Shown: positions 46,521 to 59,132, numbered from the stretch's first letter. The stretch: DNA of 64,000 bases from Mactromeris polynyma (GCA_032209605.1 JASFXZ010000010.1:9011385-9075384), one strand, 5' to 3'. The notes: generated from the letters alone by a model not told the origin. Numbers and translations: made by a program.

Positions 46521-46592
46521 GCCCGGTTAGCTGAGTCGGTAGAGTGCCTTACTAGTGTTAGGGGGTCGTGGGTTCGAGCCCCATATTGGGCA
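46521..46592 (+). tRNA. tRNA-Thr-like copy 2 (AGT), slightly degenerate
   Basis: About 185 bp after copy 1. The acceptor GCCCGGT/ATTGGGC pairs throughout with two G-T pairs, better than copy 1. The D stem has one mismatch (GCTG/GAGT), the anticodon loop is again CTAGTGT, and the B box is intact. A T run follows. Confidence 0.5.
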
Positions 46593-46708
46593 CACTTTTT
46601 CCCCTTGCTTGACTTCAGTGGTGGCAGTGGTTTTTGACGGCTCACAGTGGTTGAGCGTGAAATGCCGGAAGGGGGAGGTCGAGTGTAGTGGTGTGGGCTT
46701 AGACGGCC

Positions 46709-46779
46709 GCCCATAACTCAGTGGGTAGAGCGCCATACTAGTGTAAGGGGGGTCATGGATCCGAGCCCCACATTGGGCG
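46709..46779 (+). pseudogene. tRNA-Thr-like copy 3, degenerate
   Basis: Third unit of the ~185 bp tandem repeat. Two bases are lost around the acceptor/D-arm junction and the T arm reads CATGGATCCGAG, so the B box is damaged. The anticodon loop CTAGTGT is still recognisable. Likely nonfunctional. Confidence 0.55.
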
Positions 46780-47845
46780 CACTTTTACCCCTTGATTTAC
46801 TTCACTGTTATGGTAAAACTCAGGAAAAACTAGCATGCCCCTCAGTGGGATTGAACAGCACAATTTAATCTAGCAGAAAGAAAAATGAACATTCAAATTT
46901 TTTTGATTGGCGTTATCAATTTAAGAACTATAAAACATGTGTGTATTTCAGGTTCCTTCTTCACAAGTCAGTAAATTACCAGTTATTGAGAATTTTATGT
47001 ATTCCATATATTTATGCAACCGAACCGAAACTGAGAGACAACAGGCTCTGCATCATTGCAGCCCTACTACACTGGCATTGATAATAAACAGTTAACTCTC
47101 ATTACAATAGAATATTTGTTTATAACAACACAAATCCAGGCAGTGGGATCAAATATGCACATTGCTTCATTGGTCAAATTCAATATAATGACCTATTCAA
47201 TACATTATAATACTGCAAATAAAAATCCAGTGTTTTCAATAATTAAAGGCTCGCATATAGTATTCTATATACACAACGCTGACAGGGTATATGACGTGCA
47301 AACTAATTTCCCCTTCATGCATCTCGTGGCCATTTTTGCTGACGGCTCGGCTTGAAAACTTTTATCGCTTGATGTCCGCAAGTTACTAGAAATTGACAAT
47401 TGATCTTCATACAGGAGTCAATAAATATTGAAAAGATTAAATGCGTTCTTGTATTTATATTCAAAACGATAGATTGTTTAAGGTTTGAGCTAAATTCAGC
47501 TTGATAAAGTCCATGTGATCAGACGCTTGAAATGTGAATTTCAGAATCAAGCGCACGCTTAACCATGTGTATTGAGGTACCTTATGGCGTATACAATACA
47601 GGCAATATATGTGTGAGTGAAATAAAAGAAATTTGATCTGCAGCAAGTAATTCCAGCTTTTAAAAGGAAAACGTTTTAATTACTTATATTATACATAACT
47701 AAAACACTCTAAACAATTTTTTGAATCAAAAACAGCAAAAATACACATACAGTATCTAAATATTAGATCTAGAGAGCTAGGCATCGCAACATTGCTTGTT
47801 TAACTAAATTTGTATGAAAACATGGATTTGCAGTATTATAAATTC

Positions 47846-47905
47846 GTTATACAGGTTGTTGACAGGGTTTATGGGGGATTATAACCTGTCAACAACCTGT
47901 ATAAC
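47846..47905. other. Perfect 21-bp inverted repeat with 18-nt loop
   Basis: The arm GTTATACAGGTTGTTGACAGG (47846-47866) is exactly complementary to 47885-47905. The loop is 47867-47884, and flanking A/T runs extend pairing imperfectly. The size is like a short hairpin RNA precursor or a very young foldback element. No expression evidence is possible here. Confidence 0.7.
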
Positions 47906-48360
47906 TAATAATATAACTAGAGTTGACTGTTTTATATCATCTACTTGTATGTTTGTTTTTATTCTAGAATCTGTTAAATTAATGTTAATTTCTTGCCTTA
48001 TAGATGACAGTGATTGAATCCAGTACCATGGAAGTAGTCTTGCACCATTGGAGCTGTAATTATGGTAGAAGTCATCAGAACATGGAAAAGACATTACAGA
48101 ATAGAACAGAATCACACAGATAAGTGACTCTATTCACTTCATTTTTCTAAAATTTGTCTGCATAATTGTTTGTACCTGTTAATATCATTAGTTAACAAAA
48201 AACATCAAAATCATCATCATCATCTAGAAGTGGAAAGAGTGATTGACTGGAGTAGTAATAGCAATAAAAATGTAAGTTGTATTCTCTACTACAATTTTGT
48301 TTATTCATTTATTTATTTTATCATCATTTGAAGTTTTCATTTATCATCATTTCATTCATT

Positions 48361-48530
48361 ATACCCCTGGCAAACAAAGTTTGTATACAGGAGTCACTCT
48401 GTTGGTTGGTCGGTTGGTCTGTTAACAAAAACTTGTGGAGCGAACTACATCTACAGCTTTTGGAGGATTTTCATGAAACTTCACATGGACAATCTCCATG
48501 ATGAGTTGTAGTGTGTCACATAATCATCAA
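48361..48530 (+). repeat. Dispersed repeat fragment
   Basis: ATACCCCTGGCAAACAAAGT leads into GTTGGTTGGTCGGTTGGTCT and a stretch with CATGAAACTTCACATGGAC. Its style resembles common bivalve dispersed repeats; this is an impression, not a match to a named family. Confidence 0.4.
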
Positions 48531-50754
48531 GGACTGTATATAAGCTTGATATACAGCTCTTTTTTCTGACAAAGTGGTACTGCTGGGGTATTACTCACTT
48601 CCAGTCTGCTGGGGTATTACTCACTTTCAGTGATAGTTTTAGTATCCTTGGTTGGTGTTTGTGGTGTAAGAGAGATGTTGGTTGAGTAACATGTTGAATG
48701 GTCCGGGGAAGGTGATTTAGTCCCATTAATTGGTCAGTTTATAGATGTGGTTTTGTTGTTGCATTGACTGGTTTCTGTGGTAGGTAATGCATGGAAGACA
48801 GTGTAACTTACAGAAAGCAATATCAAGGTGCTTTAATTCATTTCAACTTTTGTGTATATACCAGTGCATTTGAAAGTGTTTCAAGTAATAGACATTTGCA
48901 CTATGCTTTGACAAAACAGCCTCAGTCTGATTGGATGAATTTTAGAAATGTCAGAAATTTTGTTAGAGAATTATATTTGGTGAGAATAGGTATTTTTCTG
49001 TCTTGCTTTCTTCCATCAAACTGTAGAAACATACATGAATAGAAGAGTTATTTTTCAATGGAATTATATAAGATATGCTATGTAATGAAATATTTATATT
49101 GAGATTGGTTTCCTAATCAGCAAGTATAGGCTTATGCATGTAGTTTTGTGATTCCGTATATTGAGTAAAGACCATTTCTGTAGGCGGACTGTCTGACAGA
49201 GTGCATTGACCAAAGTCTGTTGCAGTAAAGGTTACAAGTCAGCATGTCATTCAGATTATTTCAATTGTGTGAATATGGTTAGAATTTTCCATATTTTTCA
49301 GTTAGCAGAGTTAGATACTTAAATTATTTTGACTCACCTGAGCTAGTTTTTATGGCTTGTTTGAAATACTGTCCTGTGCTCTACATGATAATATTAGCTA
49401 CAAAAGAATATTAGTTGAGATAAGCAGGGGCATTGCCAGCGATATTAAAGTTAAAAATTGAAAAAACAATTATGACCAAAAGTGGACCCCTCCATAGAAA
49501 GTATGAAAAATGGCCCAGCTACACCCCTGATAGGTGATATAGGTGATTAATAATTTGAAATAATGTATAAACCGAAGATAATGCTGTTATATTGCCAGTT
49601 CATTTATACCTGGTACAGTTTAGTTACAGTTTATTATGTATATACTCACAATACTTAATACTCTTACATGTCTTCCCACCGACAAGTGACCATGATGCAG
49701 TAGTTGTCTTACTCGTTGTCTGTAAAACATTCTGGTTCATAGTCCTATTATCCATCCTGTTGGGCCATTCATCCCTCTCTGAAGGCCCTGGTGGTATTGC
49801 TTGACTTTTGTTGTCATAGCTGGTGTGGATGTATAAAGTATTGAGAAAAATGTTTCCAAAATGAGATTGTGATGATCGTAATGACATACATAACTGTGCG
49901 ACAGCAAGTATATTCGGTACAGACTGTTAAATGTCTTGTCTTACTACAGATCTGTCTATATGTTGCATGCACATATGAATGAATTTTACTTGATAAGAAA
50001 GAATCATTTTGGATTATGATAATATTAATCTTTGTACTACAAAGTGGTCCCTTAACACAGATTAATTGGAAGGCAGGGAATGGTCATTCAGTGTGTTGTT
50101 TGATATGAGTCCATAAATAGAAGAGTCTTTCCGTATCAGGAAGAATGTCCTGGTCAAGATACTGGTTGTTATTTAACTGATAAGAGAGATAACCACTGTG
50201 TGGAGCTTGGTTGATGTATGTTGTATGCACATGATTAGAAAAGGTATTGAAGTTTGATATTAAAACTTGTTTTGGGTCATTGTAACAGAGATCTTCTTTT
50301 TTTATTCATGCATGGTTCATTACTACAGGTATTATGATATCTGCATATGAACTCATTTTAAAAATAAGGGCAGTGGTCCTGAAATGCTGATATATAATCA
50401 AAGTGCTGTAAGGACTGTAGGCATGGGCTGCTGAAAGTTGGATTGAGGGTTTGCTTGCTTGTTATAGATGTAGTGATTTGTTTGCACACAAATTATCACA
50501 TAATGTATTATTTCGGGAAACTGGGACATCATCTTATATTCAAAATTGTATGACAATTTGCTAAAAATTTTGTGTTTATCAGATTTTTTGTGTCTTAATT
50601 AGTGTATGTTATACTTGCTTGTTGTATGCACTTATCAAATTGTACTATTTATGGTGAGCTTTTTGGATCCTTGGATGTCCGTTGTCATGCATTGTGAATC
50701 ATGCGTCGTGCATCAACATTTTCTTGAAACAACAACTCTACCTATACATGTACC

Positions 50755-51320
50755 ACTAAATGGATTTTGTCCAAATTTTACAGGAATGATCCTTGGTTAG
50801 GCCTCTTTCAAAGTTGCATAAGTCATTTCGGTCTGCTGCATAATTAGGTCACAGGAGCAAAAAAAGTGTAAAATTTGAAATTGTTCTTGTCCAAAACCCT
50901 AAGGTCTAGAGCTTTGATATTTGGTGTGTAGCATTGTCTAGTGGTCCTCTTACAAGATTGCATAAATTATTAAGTTCCGTCAAAAACATGGCTGCCAGGG
51001 GGCGGGGATTGTTCCCTATATGTATATAGTGGAAACTATAAACATCATCTCCTCCTAAACCACTCTATGGATTTTGACCAAACTTCACAGGAATGATCCT
51101 TAGGTGGTCCTCCTTCGAAGTTATATGAATGGTTCCGGTCTGTTGCATAAGTAGGTCACAGGAGCTAAAAATAGATTTTAAAAGTAAACTTTGAAAATCT
51201 TCTTGTCCCAAACCACAAGGTCTAGAGCTTGGTGTGAAGCATTGTCTAGTTGTCCTCTTACAAGACTCATACATTATTAAATTCTGTCATGTTCCCCATA
51301 TGTATATATTGGAAACTATA
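50755..51320 (+). repeat. Two tandem copies of a ~290 bp dispersed repeat
   Basis: Both copies contain CAGGAATGATCCTT, TAGGTCACAGGAGC, AAGGTCTAGAGCTT, GCATTGTCTAGT and GTCCTCTTACAAGA, then TATGTATATA and TGGAAACTATAA. Related sequence occurs in CDK20 intron 6 near 22000. No coding potential. Confidence 0.75.
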
Positions 51321-51426
51321 ATTTTTGGATTGTATGATTTATAATAATTTTGTATAATGGTATTAAGAAATCGGGAAATATAAAACACAGTGATAACAAC
51401 TATTTAGAAGACTATTTATCGGAAAC

Positions 51427-53090
51427 CTAATCTGACATTTTATATAAATTGGGCAGAGATGTAGTAAGTATGTTTGCGGTGACAGTTTTCTCTTGAAGAT
51501 TACCCCATCCATTAGTTTGAACATCTCTTTGTTTATCCAGTAGTATTTTGCCTCTGGACTTGACAAGAACAGGGCCCCTTCCTCCGGTTCGCATTGGTTG
51601 TGCAGAAATGGGTGAAAAACTTGCAAGTTGACATCCTTCGCTTGGGACTGGTTGAGCTCTTGGGCTGTAAAACCCCAGCCTCATGGGTTTCCGGGGGATG
51701 TTACTTCCGGTAGTCTCACACTGCCATTGACCATCACCGACAATTTGTTTATGGATATATCCATCGACACCTCTTGTCTATGGGTGTGACAAAACCCTTC
51801 CTTGTTTTGGACGTTTTGCTCAAGCTGTATAGTAAGTGAGTCTTGTGCAGCCATTATATCCCCTTGGTTGTAGCCTTCACTGGACTCTTGGGAACAAACT
51901 GCTCCCACTGTTGTGTTATCGCTTGTCACTGTCATTAACTGCAAACTTCCACTATTAGCATAGATCACTGCATTGTCAGCCTCCTCAATGAAACTTCTCC
52001 ACTGTGCATGAGCCCGACAGCAATAATTGCATCCTCCACATGGGAAACCCTTTGGCTGTATCCCTGTCAAGTACGAGGAACAATGGGTTAATCTGTCCAG
52101 TAGTCTTGATAAGGCGTCAGTGCTCCCATGCTTGTATCCTAGTCGGTTCTTGTGGTATTGTGCTAGTTCTTCCATCCACAGGGCAAGCTGTCCTTGGCGG
52201 TCCCTGAACCTCAACAACCAGGTCAGACTTTAGTGATCGGTCCTTACACCGTAAACACTTTCCCCAATAAGTAATATCTGAATTGCCTTGTAAACCTTTA
52301 AATGCTCAGCAGCTCTTTACAAGTAGACAATATCTTTTTTGTTCCGGAGTGAGGGCAAAGCTGCCATAAGCGACCACTCTCTCCCTGCCATTGTGGACTT
52401 GACTAAGGATGCCTCCAATGGCCCAGTTAGAGGCATCAACATCCAGTATGAAAGGGTCTGAGGGATTTGGGATTGCTAACACCTGAGGTTCCACCACGGA
52501 CCTCCGCAACTTTTCAAATGCTGTTTGTTGTTCCTCCTCCCATATAAACTTCTTTTTCCCTGTGATGGCGTACAGAGGTTGCGCTAGTTTAGTGAAATCT
52601 TTAATGAAGGCCCTGTGATCATTTACAAAACATAGGACCTTTTCAACCTCCTTGGAACAGTTCGGGACTGCCCAGTTGGTAACTGATTGTATATTTTTCT
52701 CAGTCACGGACAACTATTCCCCATTGACCATTCTTTCCAAGAATTTCACCTGAGTCTGGAAAAATCAGCATTTCTGGGGTTTCAGCTTCAATCCATGTTC
52801 CCTGAAGCCCTTAAATGCCTCTTCTAAGTTTTCCAGGTGTTCTCTAAAGGTCTTGCCCATCACCAGGATATCATCCAGAAATGCCAAGACGGTCTTCCAG
52901 GTCAGTCCTCGGAGAACCAGGTTGACCACGCGAGTAAGTGGCTGGTGCATTTGTTAGACCAAACCCCATCAGTACATGTTCAAATAGACCGTACCTGGTG
53001 ATGAATGCTGTCTCCTATCCTCTGGTTTAATGCCCACCTGCTAATATGCCGCATTGGCGTCCAGTTTAGAAAACCATATGTTCCCCGTAA
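51427..53090 (-). pseudogene. Ty3/Gypsy-type retrotransposon pol fragment, decayed
   Basis: Read on the minus strand, the segment begins in reverse transcriptase (SKLDANAAY and VGIKPEDRR near 53080-53020), continues with NLVLRGLTWKT and the catalytic-type motif FLDDILV (about 52870), then VTNW and the connection region, and the RNase H stretch ILDVDASNWAIGGILSQ (about 52440), then TDALSRL (about 52120). Stops interrupt the frame near 52765 and 52714, and frame changes occur near 52306 and 51684. No protease, complete integrase or LTR was found. This is an inactive remnant; the DDILV and TDALSRL signatures fit Ty3/Gypsy. Confidence 0.8.
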
Positions 53091-54530
53091 GTGCATCTCA
53101 TTAAATGCTGTTCATGTCTGTATAAAGGTTGAAATGCTTATATTCACATATCATGTAACTGTAAAAGGCAGTAGCCTATTATTGAGTGTCCAATTTTAAA
53201 ACATTGTAAGGCATAGGGTTACTTTTCTTGCTTGGCATTATTGTTTAAGAATACATTCAGAAAATGTAAATAAATATAAGCACTCCATTAGTGAAGGAAT
53301 TCAATCCATTATAAAAATGTTACAAATGAATAATGAATCTTTCTTGGGATGGTTAGATAGTCAACAGGGTAAATCACAAAGTATAATTCTTTTGCATACT
53401 AATTGTTCTAATAGAGCAAGCACTTGTCCATTAGTTAGAAAGTATAAGCTTTAACAGAACAGAACAGAACTAATTAATGCAAAATCAGACATTGGTTATC
53501 ACATGGCAAAATCCCTTCATACAATCATGATACAATTCTGAGAAAATAGAATACTGGCATACTGAATACAATCTCAGGTTTAATACATTTATGAGCAGGT
53601 TGTCAACATTTTCTGATTTATGTTTTCTTAGATCAGTGGCTTATGAGCCGTTTGTCACTTATCAATACAAGAACATAAGGGTATACTTAGATGAACAACT
53701 CAACTCTTACATAATTAAAGCAACCACTGTTTGATGAATAAATCTCTAATGTCTAAAGCAGTACATAGTTACATCTTGGTAAAAATGCACAGTGATATTC
53801 ATTGACTTTACATGTACAATTCAATCAACAAACTTATAATGATTAAAAATATATAATTGCTTATATAATTTATGAAACATTTTTACTTTGAGATCTTTTT
53901 ACAAAGATATTTAATAGGTGTTTTAATACTTGACATTCTCAGTTATAACACTTGTTGAAGACCAAATTATTTGATGTATTGCAATAGTCTGGGAAATGTT
54001 AATGGCTAATTTTACTTTATTTCTTTAAATACCAGTGCATTTTAAGATCCTGTAATTTTCCTCATATTTTATTATTGGATAAATTGTCATGAAGTATATG
54101 ACTTCTAGAAAATTAGTAATTAATTATATATACACAATGCTTTGTAAAGATTGGTAATGTTGATTTGAGATCTCATCTTTTACAAAGAAAAGTAATACAT
54201 ATGGTACTATCAGACTATAAAGTACCTTATTAATAGAAAGTGATTTAAAGGCATTCTGGTGTTAATATGTCAGCTGGTTTTGGATTGTTTAAGGGTGATT
54301 CTTGGTTGTCTTGTTGTTGCATAAATAGTTAAAATCTTGTAAATGAGAGGAATTTTTTCAGGAGTATAAATGTTAAAACAAAAGTTGATGTAGGATTAGA
54401 TCACCAAGATATTTAAGGTGTATCAGAGATTTGTCATACTCCTGATTATTTACTATGCATTAGGTGGATTGTGTCAGGTTTCATTGTGATTGCCACATTA
54501 TAGATGATAATGACAAACAACTCCGCAATT
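53091..54530. other. Intergenic, nothing recognised
   Basis: AT-rich, no long frame and no clear repeat boundary. Upstream parts of the Gypsy element (gag, protease) were looked for on the minus strand and not found. Confidence 0.5.
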
Positions 54531-55975
54531 GTACAAATGGTGTTTACTTAGACTGTTGTTTATTAAATGGGAGCTGAAATCAGATTGAATACACAATGTA
54601 CATTGACAATGAGATCAATTTATTTTGAGCTGCCTGTCAGGATGTGAGGCAATGCTGTAATGTGGCTGAACATCTATTCGAACCTAATTTCTCTGTTTGG
54701 ATAGGTGAGTCCTTAATAGTATTTGTTCTTTCTATTCGAATAGGCAGCGTCTTGTTCTTGACTGGGGACTTTCAAATTTTGGCCTTTGTGTAAAATAAAT
54801 TTACACCTCTCTATAGAATGTCACAAAACTGTCCTTCTCAGGACAAAAACTGTCCTTTTTAGGACAACCTCTCTGTAACAAAAAAACTGTCCTTTTTAGG
54901 ACAACTTCTCGATTGACAAAAAAACTGTCCTTTTTAGGACAACTTCTCGATTGACAAAAAGACTGTCCTTTTTAGGACAACTTCTCGATTGACAAAAAAA
55001 CTGTCCTTTTAGGACAACTTCTCAATTGACAAAAAAACTGTCCTTTTTAGGACAACTTCTCGATTGACAAAAAAACTGTCCAAATGGTGTTTACTTAGAC
55101 TGTTGTTTATTAAATGGGAGCTGAAATCAGATTGAATACACAATGTACATTGACAATGAGATCAATTTATTTTGAGCTGCCTGTCAGGATGGGAGGCAAT
55201 GCTGTAATGTGGCTGAACATCTATTCGAACCTAATTTCTCTGTTTGGATAGGTGAGTCCTTTATAGTATTTGTTCTTTCTATTTGAATAGGCGGCGTCTT
55301 GTTCTTGACTAGGGACTTTCAAATTTTGGCCTTTGTGTAAAATAAATTTTCACCTCTCTATAGAATGTCACAAAACTGTCCTTCTCAGGACAAAAACTGT
55401 CCTTTTAAGGACAACTTCTCGATTGACAAAAAAATGTCCTTTTTAGGACAACTTCTCGATTGACAAAAAAACTGTCCAAATGGTGTTTACTTAGACTGTT
55501 GTTTATTAAATGGGAGCTGAAATCAGATTGAATACACAATGTACATTGACAATGAGATCAATTTATTTTGAGCTGCCTGTCAGGATGGGAGGCAATGCTG
55601 TAATGTGGCTGAACATCTATTCAAACCTAATTTCTCTGTTTGGATAGGTGAGTCCTTTATAGTATTTGTTCTTTCTATTCGAATAGGCAGCGTCTTGTTC
55701 TTGAATGGGGACTTTCAAATTTTGGCCTTTGTGTAAAATAAATTTACACCTCTCTATAGAATGTCACAAAACTGTCCTTCTCAGGACAAAAACTGTCCTT
55801 TTAAGGACAACTTCTCGATTGACAATAAAACTGTCCTTTTAAGGACACCACTCAATTGTCACAAAACTGTCCTTTTAAGGACACTACTCAATTGTCACAA
55901 AACTGTCCTTTTAAGGACACAACTTCATTGTCGACCAACTGTCCTTTTCAGGACAACCTCTATAGATTGGCTACA
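54531..55975 (+). repeat. Composite repeat cluster 1 with 38 bp hairpin units
   Basis: Three copies of a ~300 bp long unit (starting CAAATGGTGTTTACTTAGAC at about 54534, 55081 and 55477), each followed by a variable number of 38 bp units. Each 38 bp unit contains TGTCCTTTTTAGGACA, TGTCCTTCTCAGGACA or TGTCCTTTTAAGGACA, all able to form a 6-7 bp stem. The long unit contains a donor-like GGATAGGTGAGTCC and an AATAAA. ORFs here are repeat-derived. Confidence 0.9.
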
Positions 55976-57394
55976 TTACAAATTAATATAAACTACAACC
56001 ATTTTTGATCTCATTGATCTCGGTTTGTAGCTATCATTGGGTTCAAAATTAGTCTAAATAATAATCATTTGTTACGAGAGCTGAGTTTTTGTTGATATCA
56101 TTTTTAATAACAAACCTATCACTCTGAAATGCTTCCACATTTAGTCAATGTATGGTAAATGTGTGTTCCTCAAAATAATCTTTAATATGAAAGAAGAAAC
56201 AACACAAGCTCCTTGCATTGTTCTTTACAGTCACAAAATTAGCTGATTTGTTATCAACTGAATGTATAACTTCGGCTGGGGGAGAGGCAAATCTTTACAT
56301 GAGACTCAATAGAGGAGTGCCTGATAGGCAAAGAGTATAAGAATATGAAGGGTTTAGAAATAAAAGGTTTAAAAAGATAGAAAAGTTATAAACAGATTTT
56401 TGTAAAAACATACAAAAATGAGTTTTTTTTCTTGAAAGATGAAAACATGAAGCTAAGTTACTACAACTCAAAAAACTGTGTTAAAAATATATATGTAAGG
56501 AACATGAACATAGAATTTTACCATTGTATAAAAGCTTTCCAGACTATAAGCTTATTTTTTTATTCAAAATTATTTTATGCTGGAAATTGTTTGGGATGTA
56601 AATGTAATCTGTAATTACTTTCCAGCTTTCTTTTAACCATATTTTTGTGTTAAGTTTGAAAATATTTTTTTCATTGCATAACTTAATATCACTTGGTAGC
56701 AGAGCTTTTTTTCAAGATGTGAAATAGTGCTGTTTTATGGGAGATGATTGCTTTATAAATCATTTATGTAAGTGCAAACTGAGTTTTGATTCTATGTATG
56801 GGGAAGTCATCAAGTAAAAAACTTGCTCCCCAAATTCTTTAATCAGAACAACACAAAAATGTACACCATTAAACTTCAAGCCATGTGATCACTGACGATC
56901 AGACAAACAGTACAGGTGAAAAGCTTTTGAAAATATTGACACTGACACACTGATAAAGCTCTCATTGGCTAATGTAGTCATACAATATTGGAACAATTAT
57001 AGAGTTAAACTTTATAATTACATGCAAGGTTAATTATCAGGAAATGGGTACATACTCAATGTACCTGGAAGAGTTGTTAAAGCTCTTTGCTGGTAAATCC
57101 ATATAACACAAAAGCTTTATGATTACATAATGAACAGTGTTTCTTTGCTCTATCAGTGCAAGACTGGGGTTTACATGTTTTAAAAACATAGCTATATTTG
57201 TGAAAATTGATTACTCATCAGATTACATGTATGTTTGAAATATGTTGTGTTTAATAGAAACAGGATAATTATGACTTACATGGGTATGTATGGTTAGGGG
57301 GTGGGAAACTATTGCTTGAACAATTTCAATCTTAGATATGGTTTGCTTTTTATAACTTTACATTTAACTGACATGTTGGCGGCGTCCACATGGT
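55976..57394. other. Intergenic, nothing recognised
   Basis: AT-rich sequence between the two tandem-repeat blocks. No supported ORF. Confidence 0.5.
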
Positions 57395-58580
57395 TTCCGC
57401 TCTCTAAGTCAAAGAGTTTTCATCCGATCTTTACCAAACTTTGTGAAAATGTTTGTGGGCATAATATCTCGGCCAAGTTTGATAACCAGCCACATCCCTC
57501 AGGCACTTCTGAATTATGGCCCTTGAATTATCCCAAATTCGTCAAATTAACCGTGTCCGCTCTCTAAGTCAAAGAGTTTTCATCCGATCTTTACCAAACT
57601 TTGTGAAAATGTTTGTGGACATAATATCTCGGCCATGTTCGATAACCAGCCACACCGCCCAAGGTACTTCGAAATTATGGCCCTTGAATTATCCAAAATT
57701 GGCCAAATTAGCCTTGTCCGCTCTCTAAGTCAAAGAGTTTTCATCCGATCTTCACCTAACTTGGTGAAAATGTTTGTGGGCATAATATCTCGGCCAAGTT
57801 CGATAACCAGCCACATTGCCCCAGGCACTTTTGAATTATGGCCCTTGAATGATCCAAAATTAGCAAAATTAGCCTTGACCGCTCTCTAAGTCAAAGAGTT
57901 TTCATCCGATCTTCACCTAACTTAGTGAAAATGTTTATGTGCATAATATCTCAGCCAAGTTCGATAACCAGCCACATTGCCCCAGGCACTTCTGAACTAG
58001 GGCCCTTGAATTATCCAAAATTGGCAAAATTAGCCTTGACCGCTCTCTAAGTCAAACAGTTTTCATCAGATCTTTACCAAACTTTGTGAAAATGTTTGTG
58101 GACATAATATCTTGGCCATGTTCGATAACCAGCCACACCGCCCAAGGTACTTCGAAATTATGGCCCTTGAATTATCCAAAATTGGCAAAATTAGCCTTGA
58201 CCGCTCTCTAAGTCAAACAGTTTTCATCCGATCTTTACCAAACTTTGTGAAAATGTTTGTGGGCATAATTTCTCGGCCAAGTTCGATAACCAGCCACGCC
58301 GTCCAAGGTACTTCGATATTATGGCCCTTGAATTATCCAAAATTGGCCAAATTAGCCTAGTCCGCTCTCTAAGTCAAACAGTTTTCATCTGATCTTCACC
58401 TCACTAGGTGAAAATGTTTGTGGGCATAATATCTCGGCCAAGTTCGATAACCAGTCATATCGCTCATGTCACCCAGGAGTTACCACCCTTTGATTTTAGA
58501 AATTTCCTAAATTCGTCTTGTTTTAACTCTGAGCTCTGACTTATGACGGGCGTATTTTGTGACAGTTTGGCACTCTTGTT
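57395..58580 (+). mobile_element. 161 bp tandem array with element-like right end
   Basis: TCTCTAAG recurs at 57401, 57561, 57722, 57883, 58044, 58205 and 58366: seven units, period 160-161 bp. After the last unit the sequence continues into the same right end as the single-core copy at 24600, including GACGGGCGTATTTTGTGACA. The internal short ORFs come from the repeat. The plan (short ends, variable number of ~160 bp core units) resembles bivalve pearl/Helentron-like elements; that comparison is from memory. Confidence 0.85.
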
Positions 58581-59020
58581 CTTACAACAGATTGACCTCA
58601 TATTATCAAACTGATGTCACTGTCACAACTTGTAATAACATTACAATTGGACAAAGAGAAGTACAAAGAATGTAACATTAATTCACAAAACAAAACTTGA
58701 AATTTCAAACACAGTGCTCTATTCCTTAGAATGGTCATGTAAATATTGTGTGATAGAATGGATAAAATATCCTACTATTTAAATTGGTACAGTAAGATAA
58801 TAATTGATATTGTGCATACAACAAGGCCAAATTCTTGAGTATAACATGCCAGAAATTGACATGGACATAGTGTATATAATATTGTTAGCATGGTCAAGGT
58901 CAAATTGGTTTAGACATACAATAATCCTCATACAGTTGGGCGCATTGATAAACAAAACACAAAAATGTATCAGATATTATGTCTGATTTTTAGAACATTG
59001 TATTTTTGTAGATAAAATAG

Positions 59021-59132
59021 TTCTTTGTAAGTATTGCTTTGGCTCAGAGGGAAAAATTAAATTTGAATTGGGAAAGTTCTTTGCAAGTATTGCTTTGGCT
59101 CAGAGGGAAAAAATAAATTTGAATTGGGAAAA
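59021..59132 (+). repeat. 56 bp tandem duplication
   Basis: Two adjacent copies of AGTTCTTTGTAAGTATTGCT followed by TTGGCTCAGAGGGAAAAA and AATTTGAATTGGGAA, with two or three differences. Confidence 0.85.

Larger units (their letters stand above)
46325..46800 (+). repeat. ~185 bp tandem repeat carrying the tRNA-Thr-like units
   Basis: The three tRNA-like segments share their spacer, including TTTTTCCCCTTG, GGCAGTGGT, GCCGGAAG and GTGTGGGCTTAGACGGCCGCC. The unit therefore duplicated as a block of tRNA plus spacer, not as separate tRNA insertions. Confidence 0.75.
46801..51426. other. Intergenic, repeats only
   Basis: Apart from the hairpin at 47846, the repeat at 48361 and the duplicated repeat at 50755, I see no gene. 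A 39-codon frame starts at an acceptor-like site at 48002, but lacks a family match. Confidence 0.5.

Noticed and set aside
46511..46736. Minus-strand ORFs with GARTHDPL / GSNPRPP-like text
   Set aside because: Antisense translation of the tRNA-like unit, a well-known source of false proteins.
48002..48121. 39-codon ORF beginning at an acceptor-like site
   Set aside because: No family resemblance, weak downstream donor and no neighbouring exon in phase.
55761..55991. ORF with repeated KTVLLRT units (also 63044-63265)
   Set aside because: Derives from the 38 bp hairpin repeat.
57301..58360. Four overlapping 70-88 codon ORFs
   Set aside because: All derive from the 161 bp tandem array.
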